From assembly GCA_902492455.1 (NCBI GenBank), contig CABULH010000002.1:124001-188000 (forward strand): 64,000 nucleotides of DNA. The letters are read 5' to 3'. The translations under genes and the position numbers were made by a program. The notes beneath the pieces are model-generated. The model did no database searches, had not been told where the DNA came from, and saw only the letters and a list, made by a program, of their open reading frames with translations. This DNA comes from an uncultured Oscillospiraceae bacterium. GTDB taxonomy: Bacteria; Bacillota; Clostridia; Oscillospirales; Acutalibacteraceae. Of the stretch, positions 43,501-52,148 are shown piece after piece; positions within the stretch are counted from its first letter, which is position 1, and each line of letters opens with the position of its first letter.

Positions 43501-44886
43501 ATGAATACCATGAAAAAACGAATCCGGCTGATTGTTCTCATTGCGGTGGTGGCTGTAATGGCAGTGGCGGCGATTCTCCATTTTTCCTTGGAACCGGCTG
43601 ATTACCGGGTGGAAATTCATAAGCAGACCGCCGCTGCCTTGACCCTGCTGGAGGAAGCTGTGACCGGGAACGATGAGGGACAGTATTCTGAGGATGCTGT
43701 TTTGGCCCTTCAGACGTCGCTGGACAGAGCCAATGAATTGGCTGACAGCGCTCTGTCCACCACAGATGATCTGCGGAATTGTTATGCTCAGATTAAGAAG
43801 GATATTAAAACTTTTAAGGGACAGGAGAACCGGCTATGTGTTTCCGCTAATCAACTGGAAGCCCTGCAGAAGGAGAACGTTGATTTTACACAGACTATCA
43901 AGATAGACGGGATTGGTGAAATTGTTTGGCGGCTTCCCTGTAGGGAAATGGGCCAGGCCGCACCGGTGAATCTGCAGATAGAGACCGAAGGCTTTTATGG
44001 CGATCAGGTTCGCTCCTTAATGGAGGTCAACGGCCTTCAAGGAACCATGCTGCACTTTCTCCACAATGGCTCTCTGCCTGTCCGGGCAGATATCACCTTG
44101 TATCAGCAGATGGGCACCGCTCACCTCTACCGGTATGACGCCGTTCGGAACGCCCTTATCTATGTCTGCCCCGCCAAAACGGCAGGAGAGGAAGTGACCT
44201 TTTCCATCGCCATGGGCGGTTATTGGATAGTGAGTCCCGCCAACCCTGAAGATCTGGTCAAAGGAACCACTTCGTCTGCACCGACAGAAGATCAGACTAC
44301 CCGCCCCTCTGAGATTAACGGGACAGAACCCGGTACACCTCCGACCTCCACGCCTACCAGTCCGATGGGCCCCGGGGCTGATGCTACCGGTACAACTTCC
44401 CAGCCGAATTCAACCACCACAGAATCGAAAGAAATTATTCTAACCCAACCTTCGTCCTCGATTACGACTCCAGCGCATAAGAGTTATGTGACCGTCTCTA
44501 TTCGCTGTGACACCATTCTGGACAACCTGGATGATCTGAAACAGGGGCTGGAGGACTTTGTGCCGGCTGACGGTGTTATTCTCGCTCCTATCAAAGTGGA
44601 AATTCTTGAAGGTGAAACCGCCTTTGACGTGCTGAAAAGGGTGACCCGCAATGAAAAAATCCAAATGGAGTTCCGTAATGACCCTCTGTACAGCGGGGCA
44701 TATGTGGAGGGGATCGGCCACCTGTATGAGTTTGATTGCGGTTCGGGCAGTGGCTGGATGTATAAGGTCAATGGCTGGTTTCCAAACTACGGCTGCAGCC
44801 AGTATCAGCTCAAGGACGGGGACACTATGGAATGGTGCTATACCTGTGACGTGGGCAAGGATGTGGGGGATCAGTATTGGGATTAG
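43501..44886 (+). CDS. Membrane-tethered DUF4430 (transcobalamin C-domain-like) protein
   Basis: A 461-aa protein. One N-terminal transmembrane segment (~8-28) with no cleavage motif suggests a membrane anchor. A helical region and a beta domain fill ~35-245. A Thr/Ser/Pro linker follows (~250-330). The C-terminal DUF4430 domain has ETAFDVLKRVTRNEKIQM, GSGSGWMYKVNGWFPNYGC and LKDGDTMEWCYTCD. DUF4430 is the fold of the C-terminal domain of transcobalamin and intrinsic factor. Its gene end overlaps ecfT. It could pass cobalamin from the wall to the ECF transporter. Confidence 0.82.
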   Translation: MNTMKKRIRLIVLIAVVAVMAVAAILHFSLEPADYRVEIHKQTAAALTLLEEAVTGNDEGQYSEDAVLALQTSLDRANELADSALSTTDDLRNCYAQIKKDIKTFKGQENRLCVSANQLEALQKENVDFTQTIKIDGIGEIVWRLPCREMGQAAPVNLQIETEGFYGDQVRSLMEVNGLQGTMLHFLHNGSLPVRADITLYQQMGTAHLYRYDAVRNALIYVCPAKTAGEEVTFSIAMGGYWIVSPANPEDLVKGTTSSAPTEDQTTRPSEINGTEPGTPPTSTPTSPMGPGADATGTTSQPNSTTTESKEIILTQPSSSITTPAHKSYVTVSIRCDTILDNLDDLKQGLEDFVPADGVILAPIKVEILEGETAFDVLKRVTRNEKIQMEFRNDPLYSGAYVEGIGHLYEFDCGSGSGWMYKVNGWFPNYGCSQYQLKDGDTMEWCYTCDVGKDVGDQYWD

Positions 44887-45785
44887 AACTGTTTAATCTG
44901 GGGAAGGAAAACACTTTTGCTACCTATCACCCGTTAGTGAATTTTCTCTACTTCGTTGCCGTGATCGGTATCGGGATGTTTTCCATGAATCCTTTTTTCT
45001 TGGCACTTACTTTCACCGCCTCCTTTGCCTATTCCCTGCTGCTCAATGGCTGGAAGGCTCTGCGGTTTACCATCTGTTTTCTCATTCCCATTATAGTGAT
45101 AATGGCGGTAGTCAACCCTCTGTTTAACCATCGGGGCGTTACCGTCCTCTTCTATCTCAACGGCAATGCCATGACCCTAGAGGCGATTCTTTACGGGCTG
45201 GCGGCCGCGGTGATGATGACTGGCATTCTCATCTGGTTCAGCTGTGCCAACAAGGTGATTACCCCCGACAAGTTTCTCTATCTGTTCGGTCGGGTGCTGC
45301 CGGTGCTGTCCCTGCTTTTGTCCATGAGCTTCCGGTTTATCCCCCTGCTGAAAAACCGGTACCGGGAGATCTCCATGGGGCAGCGCTGCATGGGCCGCCA
45401 AGGAGGGGACCTGATACAGCGAGGCCGACTGCTGGCCAAGAAGGTATCCATCCTCATTTCATGGTCCCTTGAAGCGGCCATTGAAACCTCTGATTCCATG
45501 GAATCCCGAGGTTACGGACTCAAGGGCCGCACCTGCTTTCACTTGTTTCGCTTTGACCGGCGGGACGGGGAAATGCTGGCTCTGATTCTGCTGCTGACGG
45601 CAGCGGTGATTGCCGGGATGACCCAGGGAGTCCACAGCATGATTTTCTATCCTGCGCTGGTCCTGCCCCCCACCACTTGGCTGACGGGACTGACCATCGC
45701 AGCCTACGGCGCATTGCTGCTGCTGCCGCTGTTCATTGAAGGAAAGGGGGCGCTGAAATGGAAGCGCTGGCGTTCCGCCATGTAG
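44877..45785 (+). CDS. ecfT: ECF transporter transmembrane component EcfT
   Basis: A 302-aa protein with six to seven membrane segments and the EcfT coupling motif around SDSMESRGYGLKG. The first methionine in frame is far inside, so the TTG at 44877 is the likely start, with GGGGGA six bases upstream, overlapping the DUF4430 gene by 10 bases. It couples ATP hydrolysis by EcfA to substrate movement by the S component. The stop overlaps ecfA. Confidence 0.88.
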   Translation: MGLELFNLGKENTFATYHPLVNFLYFVAVIGIGMFSMNPFFLALTFTASFAYSLLLNGWKALRFTICFLIPIIVIMAVVNPLFNHRGVTVLFYLNGNAMTLEAILYGLAAAVMMTGILIWFSCANKVITPDKFLYLFGRVLPVLSLLLSMSFRFIPLLKNRYREISMGQRCMGRQGGDLIQRGRLLAKKVSILISWSLEAAIETSDSMESRGYGLKGRTCFHLFRFDRRDGEMLALILLLTAAVIAGMTQGVHSMIFYPALVLPPTTWLTGLTIAAYGALLLLPLFIEGKGALKWKRWRSAM

Positions 45786-47455
45786 AGTTTACCTATCCGA
45801 ACACCGACAAGAAAGCATTGGACGACGTGTCCTTTGCCGTGCGGCCTTCAGAGTTTATCGTCATCTGCGGCAAATCCGGCTGCGGGAAGAGTACCTTGCT
45901 CCGGCATATGAAGAAAAACATGATGCCTTACGGAGATAGACAGGGAGAAATACTTTATGAAGGCCACGATCTGGCTGAACTGGACAACCGGGTCAGCGCC
46001 GCTGAAATCGGCTTTGTCCAACAGAACCCGGAAAACCAGATTGTCACCGACAAGGTCTGGCATGAGCTGTCCTTTGGCCTGGAGAGCCTGGGGGTTTCCA
46101 ACCAGGAAATCCGGCGACGGGTGGCGGAAATGGCCAGCTTCTTCGGCATCCAGTCCTGGTTCCGCCGGGATGTGTACGAGCTGTCCGGCGGTCAGAAGCA
46201 GCTGTTGAACCTGGCCTCAATCATGGCAATGCAGCCCAAGGTGCTGGTATTGGACGAGCCCACCTCTCAGCTGGATCCCATCGCCGCCACCGAATTTCTG
46301 GAGACCTTGGCCAAAATCAACCGGGAACTGGGTACTACCATCATCCTGTCCGAGCATCGGCTGGAGGAGGTATTCCCTATGGCCGACCGGGTAATGGTGA
46401 TGGAGGAAGGGAAGGTCACCGCCTTCGACACCATCGATGTGGTGGGCCGGTTCCTCAGTGGACAGGGGGAGCGGCATCCGCTCTTTTTGGGGCTTCCGGC
46501 CCCTATGAAAATCTATGCGGAGGTGAAGCCAGAGGGCCCTTGCCCGGTGACGGTGCGGGAGGGCCGCCTCTGGCTGAACGGGCTGCTGCCCTGCGGAGCC
46601 CGGGAGCGGGAACCCGCCCCCCTGCCGCCCCGACCTCCTCGGAATCCCAAGGCCCCGCCCCTGCTGGAGCTGACGGACGTGTGGTTCCGGTATGAGAAGG
46701 CCGGCGCCGATATCCTGCGGGATCTGAACATGCGGGTGGAAAAAGGGGAATGGTTCTGCCTTGTGGGGGGCAACGGCGTGGGAAAAAGCACGGCTATGAA
46801 GGTAGCCGCCGGCCTGTTGAAACCCTACCGGGGCCGGATAAAGCTGCTGGGCCGGGAGATGAAAAAGCCGGGAGACCGGGAACAGGCCGACTGCCGTCTG
46901 GGCCTCCTTCCCCAGAATCCCCAGGCCCTTTTCACCGAAATCACCGCCGAGGAGGAGCTGTTTGACGGGCTGGCCGGGGCCAAAGGCTCCGAAAAGGAGA
47001 AGCTGGAGCGGGTGAACGATATGATTTCCCTGCTTCGGCTGGAGGGGGAGAGAAAGCTGCACCCCTACGATATGAGCGGCGGGGAGCAGCAGCGGCTGGC
47101 CTTGGGCAAAATCCTCCTGCTGGAGCCACAGCTTCTGCTGCTGGATGAGCCCACCAAGGGGCTGGATCCCTTCTTCAAGACCATTCTGGCCGATATTCTG
47201 AAGAAGCTCCAGCAGCAGGGTGTCACCATCTGTATGGTGTCCCATGACATCGAGTTCTGCGCCGAATACGCCGATACCTGTGCCATGTTCTTCGACGGCG
47301 GGGTGGTGTCCCAGGACGCTCCCCGGGCTTTCTTCGGCAGCAACAGCTTTTATACAACCGCCTCTAACCGGATGTCGCGGCATCTGTTTCACGGGGCAAT
47401 TACATACCGGGATGTGGTGGATTTATGCGGCAGGAATTTGATGCCGTCCAACTGA
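45758..47455 (+). CDS. ecfA: ECF transporter ATPase, fused double domain (EcfA-EcfA')
   Basis: A 565-aa protein with two ABC ATPase domains. Domain 1: Walker A GKSGCGKST, signature LSGGQKQLL, Walker B VLVLDEPTSQLD. Domain 2: Walker A GGNGVGKST, signature MSGGEQQRL, Walker B LLLLDEPTKGLD. ECF systems usually have two separate ATPases; here they are fused. It overlaps ecfT upstream and the S-component gene downstream. Confidence 0.93.
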   Translation: MEALAFRHVEFTYPNTDKKALDDVSFAVRPSEFIVICGKSGCGKSTLLRHMKKNMMPYGDRQGEILYEGHDLAELDNRVSAAEIGFVQQNPENQIVTDKVWHELSFGLESLGVSNQEIRRRVAEMASFFGIQSWFRRDVYELSGGQKQLLNLASIMAMQPKVLVLDEPTSQLDPIAATEFLETLAKINRELGTTIILSEHRLEEVFPMADRVMVMEEGKVTAFDTIDVVGRFLSGQGERHPLFLGLPAPMKIYAEVKPEGPCPVTVREGRLWLNGLLPCGAREREPAPLPPRPPRNPKAPPLLELTDVWFRYEKAGADILRDLNMRVEKGEWFCLVGGNGVGKSTAMKVAAGLLKPYRGRIKLLGREMKKPGDREQADCRLGLLPQNPQALFTEITAEEELFDGLAGAKGSEKEKLERVNDMISLLRLEGERKLHPYDMSGGEQQRLALGKILLLEPQLLLLDEPTKGLDPFFKTILADILKKLQQQGVTICMVSHDIEFCAEYADTCAMFFDGGVVSQDAPRAFFGSNSFYTTASNRMSRHLFHGAITYRDVVDLCGRNLMPSN

Positions 47456-48540
47456 AGGCGCGAAAAAAGCGGACCATTCTGTCCGCCCTCATCAGCTTTA
47501 TTCTCATCCCCCTGACCATCTTTGTGGGGATTGTCTTCCTTGACGATCAACGGTATCTGCTTGTGAGCCTGTTTATTGTCGTTTATACCATGATCCCCTT
47601 CTTTCTGGTCTATGAAAATCGAAAGCCTAAGGCCCGGGAGATTGTGACCATAGCCATGATGTCGGCGATAGTGGTCTTTTTCAACATGATCAGCTATATG
47701 ATGACCCCCTTTCAGCCGGGAACGGCCTTGGTGATCATCACCGGCATCGCCTTCGGACCGGAAGCCGGGTTCCTCACCGGCGCTTTGGCCCGCCTGATAT
47801 TGAACGTGTTCATGCAGCAGGGCCCCTGGACCCCCTGGCAGATGTTCTGCTGGGGGCTGCTGGGCTTTCTAGCCGGGATCATCTTCAATAAGGTGGAGCT
47901 GAACAAGATCAAATCCCGGAACTTTCAGATCGTGCAGGGTCCGGTGCTGTGCATGGGGGTCAGCCTGTTGGTGGCCCTGGCCGGGCATCAGCTGGAGAGC
48001 GGCTTCCCGGAAGGAGGGGCGCGGCTCTGGCTGCTAGTTGGTGCCTTGGTTTCTCTGGGGCTGCTGCTGGGCTATACAATCTACATGGCTGCCCGCCAAC
48101 GGGAATGGCAGGGGGCGGCTGGCTTCCTCATCTGTTTAGCGGCAGCGGCCGGCCTGGCCTGGATAGCCCATCTTACCGGATACACCGACACCTTCCTGGG
48201 CTGGAAACTATATGCTTTTGGTGCCCTGGGGCTGTTAATCGGGCTGCTGATTCAGCGAAAGCGTCTGCCCATAGACGATTTCACCCTCGCTCTTTTTGGA
48301 TTTCTGACGGTATTTGTCATATACGGCGGCATCATGAATATTGCCACCATGGTAATGGCCAGTGCCCTACCTGCTTCCGGCATCAGCATCAGTGCCGAGT
48401 CCCTGGCCATCCTGTATATTTCGGGGGCTCCCTACGATGCGGTACATGCCCTTGGAACTGCACTGTTTCTTTTTGTTTTTGGAGACATGATGATCCGTAA
48501 ACTGGAACGGATTAAAATCAAATACGGGTTTTATCGATGA
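47425..48540 (+). CDS. ECF transporter substrate-binding (S) component
   Basis: A 371-aa protein with about nine to ten hydrophobic segments. The central part has AMMSAIVVFFNMISYMM and GIAFGPEAGFLTGALARLI, typical of S components (small membrane proteins that bind the vitamin). It is longer than classical 180-220-aa S units, with an extra N-terminal pair and a mid-protein insertion. The clustered cob genes and riboswitches point to cobalamin or cobinamide as substrate. It overlaps ecfA by 31 bases. Confidence 0.8.
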   Translation: MRQEFDAVQLKARKKRTILSALISFILIPLTIFVGIVFLDDQRYLLVSLFIVVYTMIPFFLVYENRKPKAREIVTIAMMSAIVVFFNMISYMMTPFQPGTALVIITGIAFGPEAGFLTGALARLILNVFMQQGPWTPWQMFCWGLLGFLAGIIFNKVELNKIKSRNFQIVQGPVLCMGVSLLVALAGHQLESGFPEGGARLWLLVGALVSLGLLLGYTIYMAARQREWQGAAGFLICLAAAAGLAWIAHLTGYTDTFLGWKLYAFGALGLLIGLLIQRKRLPIDDFTLALFGFLTVFVIYGGIMNIATMVMASALPASGISISAESLAILYISGAPYDAVHALGTALFLFVFGDMMIRKLERIKIKYGFYR

Positions 48541-48601
48541 AGTCACACTATACCCAATATCGTTGCCTTAATTCGACAGAAAACGCGATTTAAAAGGCTC
48601 A

Positions 48602-48865
48602 ATGAGAATGGATGATACTGTGCGAGAGAATAAACAGGAACAAGCGATCACTATGTTGAAGATGAAGCAGGTTGAAATCAACAGGTTGCCGAAAAAGGGT
48701 GACTTTGAGCCTTATGAGATTAGTTTTATCAAGTCGATGTTAGGGCCGTGGCCTCGTGCTCTGGAAGCAGCCGGACTGAAACCGGTCAGTAAGCATTATA
48801 TAGAGAATAAAGTACGGAACAAACAACGAAACGCAAGAAAAAGAATGCGGGATACGGGTTCTTAA
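48602..48865 (+). CDS. Small basic protein with HNH-associated-type repeat
   Basis: An 87-aa basic protein. Residues ~30-60 (RLPKKGDFEP...IKSMLGPWPRALEAAGL) resemble the homing-endonuclease-associated repeat (FGSWxxALxAAGL), a DNA-binding helix pair, but no nuclease domain is present. AAAGG precedes ATG. It lies between the S component and riboswitch 2. It could be a small regulator. Family match is tentative. Confidence 0.5.
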   Translation: MRMDDTVRENKQEQAITMLKMKQVEINRLPKKGDFEPYEISFIKSMLGPWPRALEAAGLKPVSKHYIENKVRNKQRNARKRMRDTGS

Positions 48866-48922
48866 ATATCCACATACATCTTATCTAATAGCCAATTTGT
48901 CGTTCTTTACAATAAAATATGT

Positions 48923-49128
48923 TTTGTATCTGCGTTGCGTCCGGTTGGACGCTTGCCGGGCTTAGGAGCCCGGCACAGGGAATGCGGTGAAAATCCGCAG
49001 CAGTTCCTCCGCTACTGTAAGAGTGACGACCGCTTCACGGCGATAAAGCCGCCAGTCACTGCGCCTAAGGGCGTGGGAAGGTGAAGCCAGTAGGATGACC
49101 TCAAGCCAGGATACCTGCTCAGAATACA
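48923..49128 (+). promoter_or_regulatory. Cobalamin riboswitch 2
   Basis: The aptamer contains GCTTGCCGGG...CCCGGCACAGGGAATG, the core GGTGAAAATCC, GCAGCAGTTCCTCCGCTACTGT, a long GC-rich peripheral stem, and AGCCAGGATACCTGC. All conserved blocks are in order. The terminator at 49224 follows, upstream of the second beta-propeller gene, so that gene is likely repressed by cobalamin. Confidence 0.95.
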
Positions 49129-49223
49129 GGAAAATCCTTTTTCGGTGGAAGAACGATTTCCGGTTTTTACAGTGACAAGGAGTCTTGCTCTGCAGGTGCG
49201 CCTTGAGCTGTTCTGATGCGCGG

Positions 49224-49260
49224 AAATCGAATCACCTTCCCAAAGGTGGTTCGATTTTTT
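49224..49260 (+). terminator. Terminator of riboswitch 2
   Basis: AATCGAATCACCTT pairs with AAGGTGGTTCGATT (one G-U) around CCCA, followed by a T-run. It is the off-state hairpin, 77 bases before the propeller gene start. Confidence 0.88.
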
Positions 49261-49336
49261 CTGTATCAGGACTCCTGCCGCTGCGAAAATAAATACGATC
49301 CTATAAGGGAATCACAGAGAGGAAGTTGTATCACTA

Positions 49337-51901
49337 ATGAAAAGTTGGACACAAACCCTGCGAAAGCCTGTAGCCGCCCTGGCGGCGGTTTTCCTTCTGG
49401 TCGGCAGCGCTCTGACAGGCGCCGCCGCTGAGACCGGGGAGGCGCCGGCCCCGTCTGCCTCTACCCTGGACTGGAACCAGTTTCTGGGCAACGAGGAGCT
49501 GAAGGGCGTATCCGATGCCAAAACTCCACGGACGGCCGAGGAATTCAAAAAGGCCTGGATCAGCACGCAGCACAAGGGAAACATCATGTTTAACCACATC
49601 TCTCCCACGGTCATCGTCGGGGATTACGTCTACTATTACCTGACCGATCCGGATACCGAGTACACCGCGTCCACCAACCGCACCCTGGTGAAGGCGGACG
49701 CCAACACCGGAGAGATCGTGGCCAAGTCGGCAGAGTTCGCTGGCGGCGGGCAGTTGCTGCCCCAGATTGCCGCCGGAGGCGGGAAGATCTACATCTTTGG
49801 CTTGGAAACGGACGGCAGTCGAATCTATGCCTTTGATCAGGGGGATATGAGTCTTTCCTTCAAAACCGCGGTGATTTCCGGTCGACAGATCGAATCTCCT
49901 ATCCTCTACTACGATGGATATGTCTATGCGGGAGTTTACGGCGGATCCAAAGAAAAGCCTGCCCAGTTCGCCTGCTTTGATGCCACCAAGGACAGCGATG
50001 GGGAGCTAGCCCCCACTTGGACCTATTCCGAAACGGTTTATCACAACCGGGGCGGTTATCTGTGGAGCGGTCCCACCATTGTGGGGGAGGCCATTGTCTT
50101 CACCAACACCAACGGCTACATCACCTCCCTCAACCGGAAGACCGGCGAGATGATCGATACCTATCTCATTCCCGAAGACTTCCAAGGCGGGGAACAGCTA
50201 ACCACCACCCCCTATTATTATGAGAAAAACCAGCGGCTGTATGTCTCCACCGCCGGTACCTACGGCGGCATCCTGGGAATTAAGATGAACACCGACGGCA
50301 GCTTCAACGAGGAGGATGTCATCTCTTTCCTGGATACCAGAACCGGTAAGGCCATTAAATCTTCGGTGGTCATCTACAACGACCGGCTGTACGTCATCGG
50401 CGGCGGCGGACACGGCGGAAGCGGCGCGCCTTTCCGGGTCATGGACGCCAACACCTTGGAGATCATTTACGAATATGAGGAGCTGAACGCCAAGGGCTCC
50501 ATTGTCCTGACCACCGCCTACGCCACCAAAGAAAACAAGCAGACGGTATACCTTTACGCCATGGCTTATCAGAATCCCAAGCATGTAGAGAACAACCAAA
50601 ATGTGTTCGATGAGATGAACGTCTATGTGTTCCAGGACTATGAAGGGCTGGATCACGCCATCTGCGAAAAAGTGGATCTCATTGAGCTGGGGATTGTGGA
50701 GCCCACGCAAGGCCAATACATCTCCCAAACCTTCTCCATCGACCAGTTCGGCAACCTGTCCATGTACTGGGACAGCAACTATGTGATCTGCATCGGCAAT
50801 AAGAAGGACACCGCCATCACCGGCGATGACGTGAAACAGCAGATCGACCGGATGCCCGAAGTCAACGAATACAAATACTACAACAATTTTGAGCTCCGCC
50901 GGATCAGAGAGCGGTATGACAACCTCAGTGACGACGAAAAAGCCAAGGTCACCAACCTGGACAAGCTGACCGCCATGATGGAGGTCTCCGAGAAGCTGCC
51001 GGAAGAACGGCTTGACGAGCTGATGGCGGCCATCGATGCCCTGCCGGCAGCGGATAAACTGACCCTGGAAGACGCTGAAACCGTGGAAAACCTGTATACC
51101 CTCTACAGCCAAATGGCTGACAAGACCCTGGTGGAAAACGGGGATGTACTGGAGGCGGCCTATGCTAAAATCCAGCAGCTCCGCGGGGAAGACACCGCCG
51201 CCAAGCTGGTGGCGGATATCGCCGCTCTGCCGGCCGTGGACAAGTTGATCCTGGCCGATGAAGGAGCCGTAAGTAGTCTGGAATACCGGCTGGAGAATCT
51301 GGCGGAAGAGTATGTCGAGCTGGTAACCAATGCGGATCTTTTGAAGTCCGCCCGTGTCCGGCTCACCGAGATTCAATCCAAACTGGACGCCCTGGATATC
51401 CTGCTGACCACCAAACTCAACGGCGCCATCACCTTGGAAAGCAAGGGCCTGATAGATGAGGCCATCAAGGCTATGGGTGGGCTGGCGGCAGCGGATATCA
51501 CTACTCTGACCAGCTACGAGCAGTATTTTGTACCTGCCGTTGTGGACTATGTCAATTTACTGATTAACAGCCTCTTCACCGATGGCGAACTGACTGCTGT
51601 CAGTAAGAATAATGTGGCTTCCCTGAAAGATACCCTGGCCCAAATCGACACCTATTTTGCCCATATTCCTGAAGCAGATCATAAATATGTGACGAAGGCA
51701 GATGCCGTGGCAGATATGCAGGCCGCGATTGAGGCTTTTGATCAGGGAACGGATACCCCGACCACCGATCCCACCCAGACACCGGATTCCCCTGACACAC
51801 CCGATACCGGCGACGCCTTTCCCTGGCTGGCCGCCACCCTGCTGGGTCTGGCTCTGACCGCTGCAGCGGTGTGCATTCGCCGTTTTCAGAAGCATGCCTA
51901 A
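49337..51901 (+). CDS. Secreted, wall-anchored beta-propeller protein (copy 2)
   Basis: An 854-aa paralogue of the 40928 protein. Signal peptide ~1-31 (ending GAAAE). Shared blocks include WNQFLGNEELKGVSDAKTPR, GDYVYYY, YNDRLYVIGGGGHGG and ITGDDVKQQI then IRERYDNLSDDEKAKV. It ends with a Thr/Pro-rich segment, PDTGD, a hydrophobic span and RRFQKHA: a sorting signal. It stands alone behind riboswitch 2 and a terminator follows. It is probably a cobalamin-repressed surface binding protein; no ligand data in sequence. Confidence 0.82.
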   Translation: MKSWTQTLRKPVAALAAVFLLVGSALTGAAAETGEAPAPSASTLDWNQFLGNEELKGVSDAKTPRTAEEFKKAWISTQHKGNIMFNHISPTVIVGDYVYYYLTDPDTEYTASTNRTLVKADANTGEIVAKSAEFAGGGQLLPQIAAGGGKIYIFGLETDGSRIYAFDQGDMSLSFKTAVISGRQIESPILYYDGYVYAGVYGGSKEKPAQFACFDATKDSDGELAPTWTYSETVYHNRGGYLWSGPTIVGEAIVFTNTNGYITSLNRKTGEMIDTYLIPEDFQGGEQLTTTPYYYEKNQRLYVSTAGTYGGILGIKMNTDGSFNEEDVISFLDTRTGKAIKSSVVIYNDRLYVIGGGGHGGSGAPFRVMDANTLEIIYEYEELNAKGSIVLTTAYATKENKQTVYLYAMAYQNPKHVENNQNVFDEMNVYVFQDYEGLDHAICEKVDLIELGIVEPTQGQYISQTFSIDQFGNLSMYWDSNYVICIGNKKDTAITGDDVKQQIDRMPEVNEYKYYNNFELRRIRERYDNLSDDEKAKVTNLDKLTAMMEVSEKLPEERLDELMAAIDALPAADKLTLEDAETVENLYTLYSQMADKTLVENGDVLEAAYAKIQQLRGEDTAAKLVADIAALPAVDKLILADEGAVSSLEYRLENLAEEYVELVTNADLLKSARVRLTEIQSKLDALDILLTTKLNGAITLESKGLIDEAIKAMGGLAAADITTLTSYEQYFVPAVVDYVNLLINSLFTDGELTAVSKNNVASLKDTLAQIDTYFAHIPEADHKYVTKADAVADMQAAIEAFDQGTDTPTTDPTQTPDSPDTPDTGDAFPWLAATLLGLALTAAAVCIRRFQKHA

Positions 51902-51949
51902 TACCTACAACCACTAGAGATTCAGATTGGTTCTACTCATTTTAAGAAT

Positions 51950-51997
51950 GGCCGGCGGATAGTATTCGAATGAAGCTTTTCCGCCGACCTTCTTTTT
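51950..51997 (+). terminator. Terminator after propeller gene 2
   Basis: GGCCGGCGGA pairs with TCCGCCGACC (one mismatch), followed by TTCTTTTT. It marks the right end of the cobalamin cargo. The 150 bp to the next gene hold nothing clear. Confidence 0.7.
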
Positions 51998-52148
51998 ATG
52001 AAAATTTCACATATTGACCATGACCAATAAAACTGAACTTTTTCTCATGTCTAAACCTGTTCGTTGTAAAACTGGTCGATAAAACATAAAACCGAGATAT
52101 TTGGAATAATCAGAGTCCCTCGAATCTTCCAAGGTTCCATAAAAGCCC

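Noticed and set aside
46217..47392. 391-aa minus-strand ORF
   Set aside because: Antisense to the EcfA gene, whose ATPase motifs are complete; the composition (His/Gln/Leu-rich) is typical of a shadow frame.
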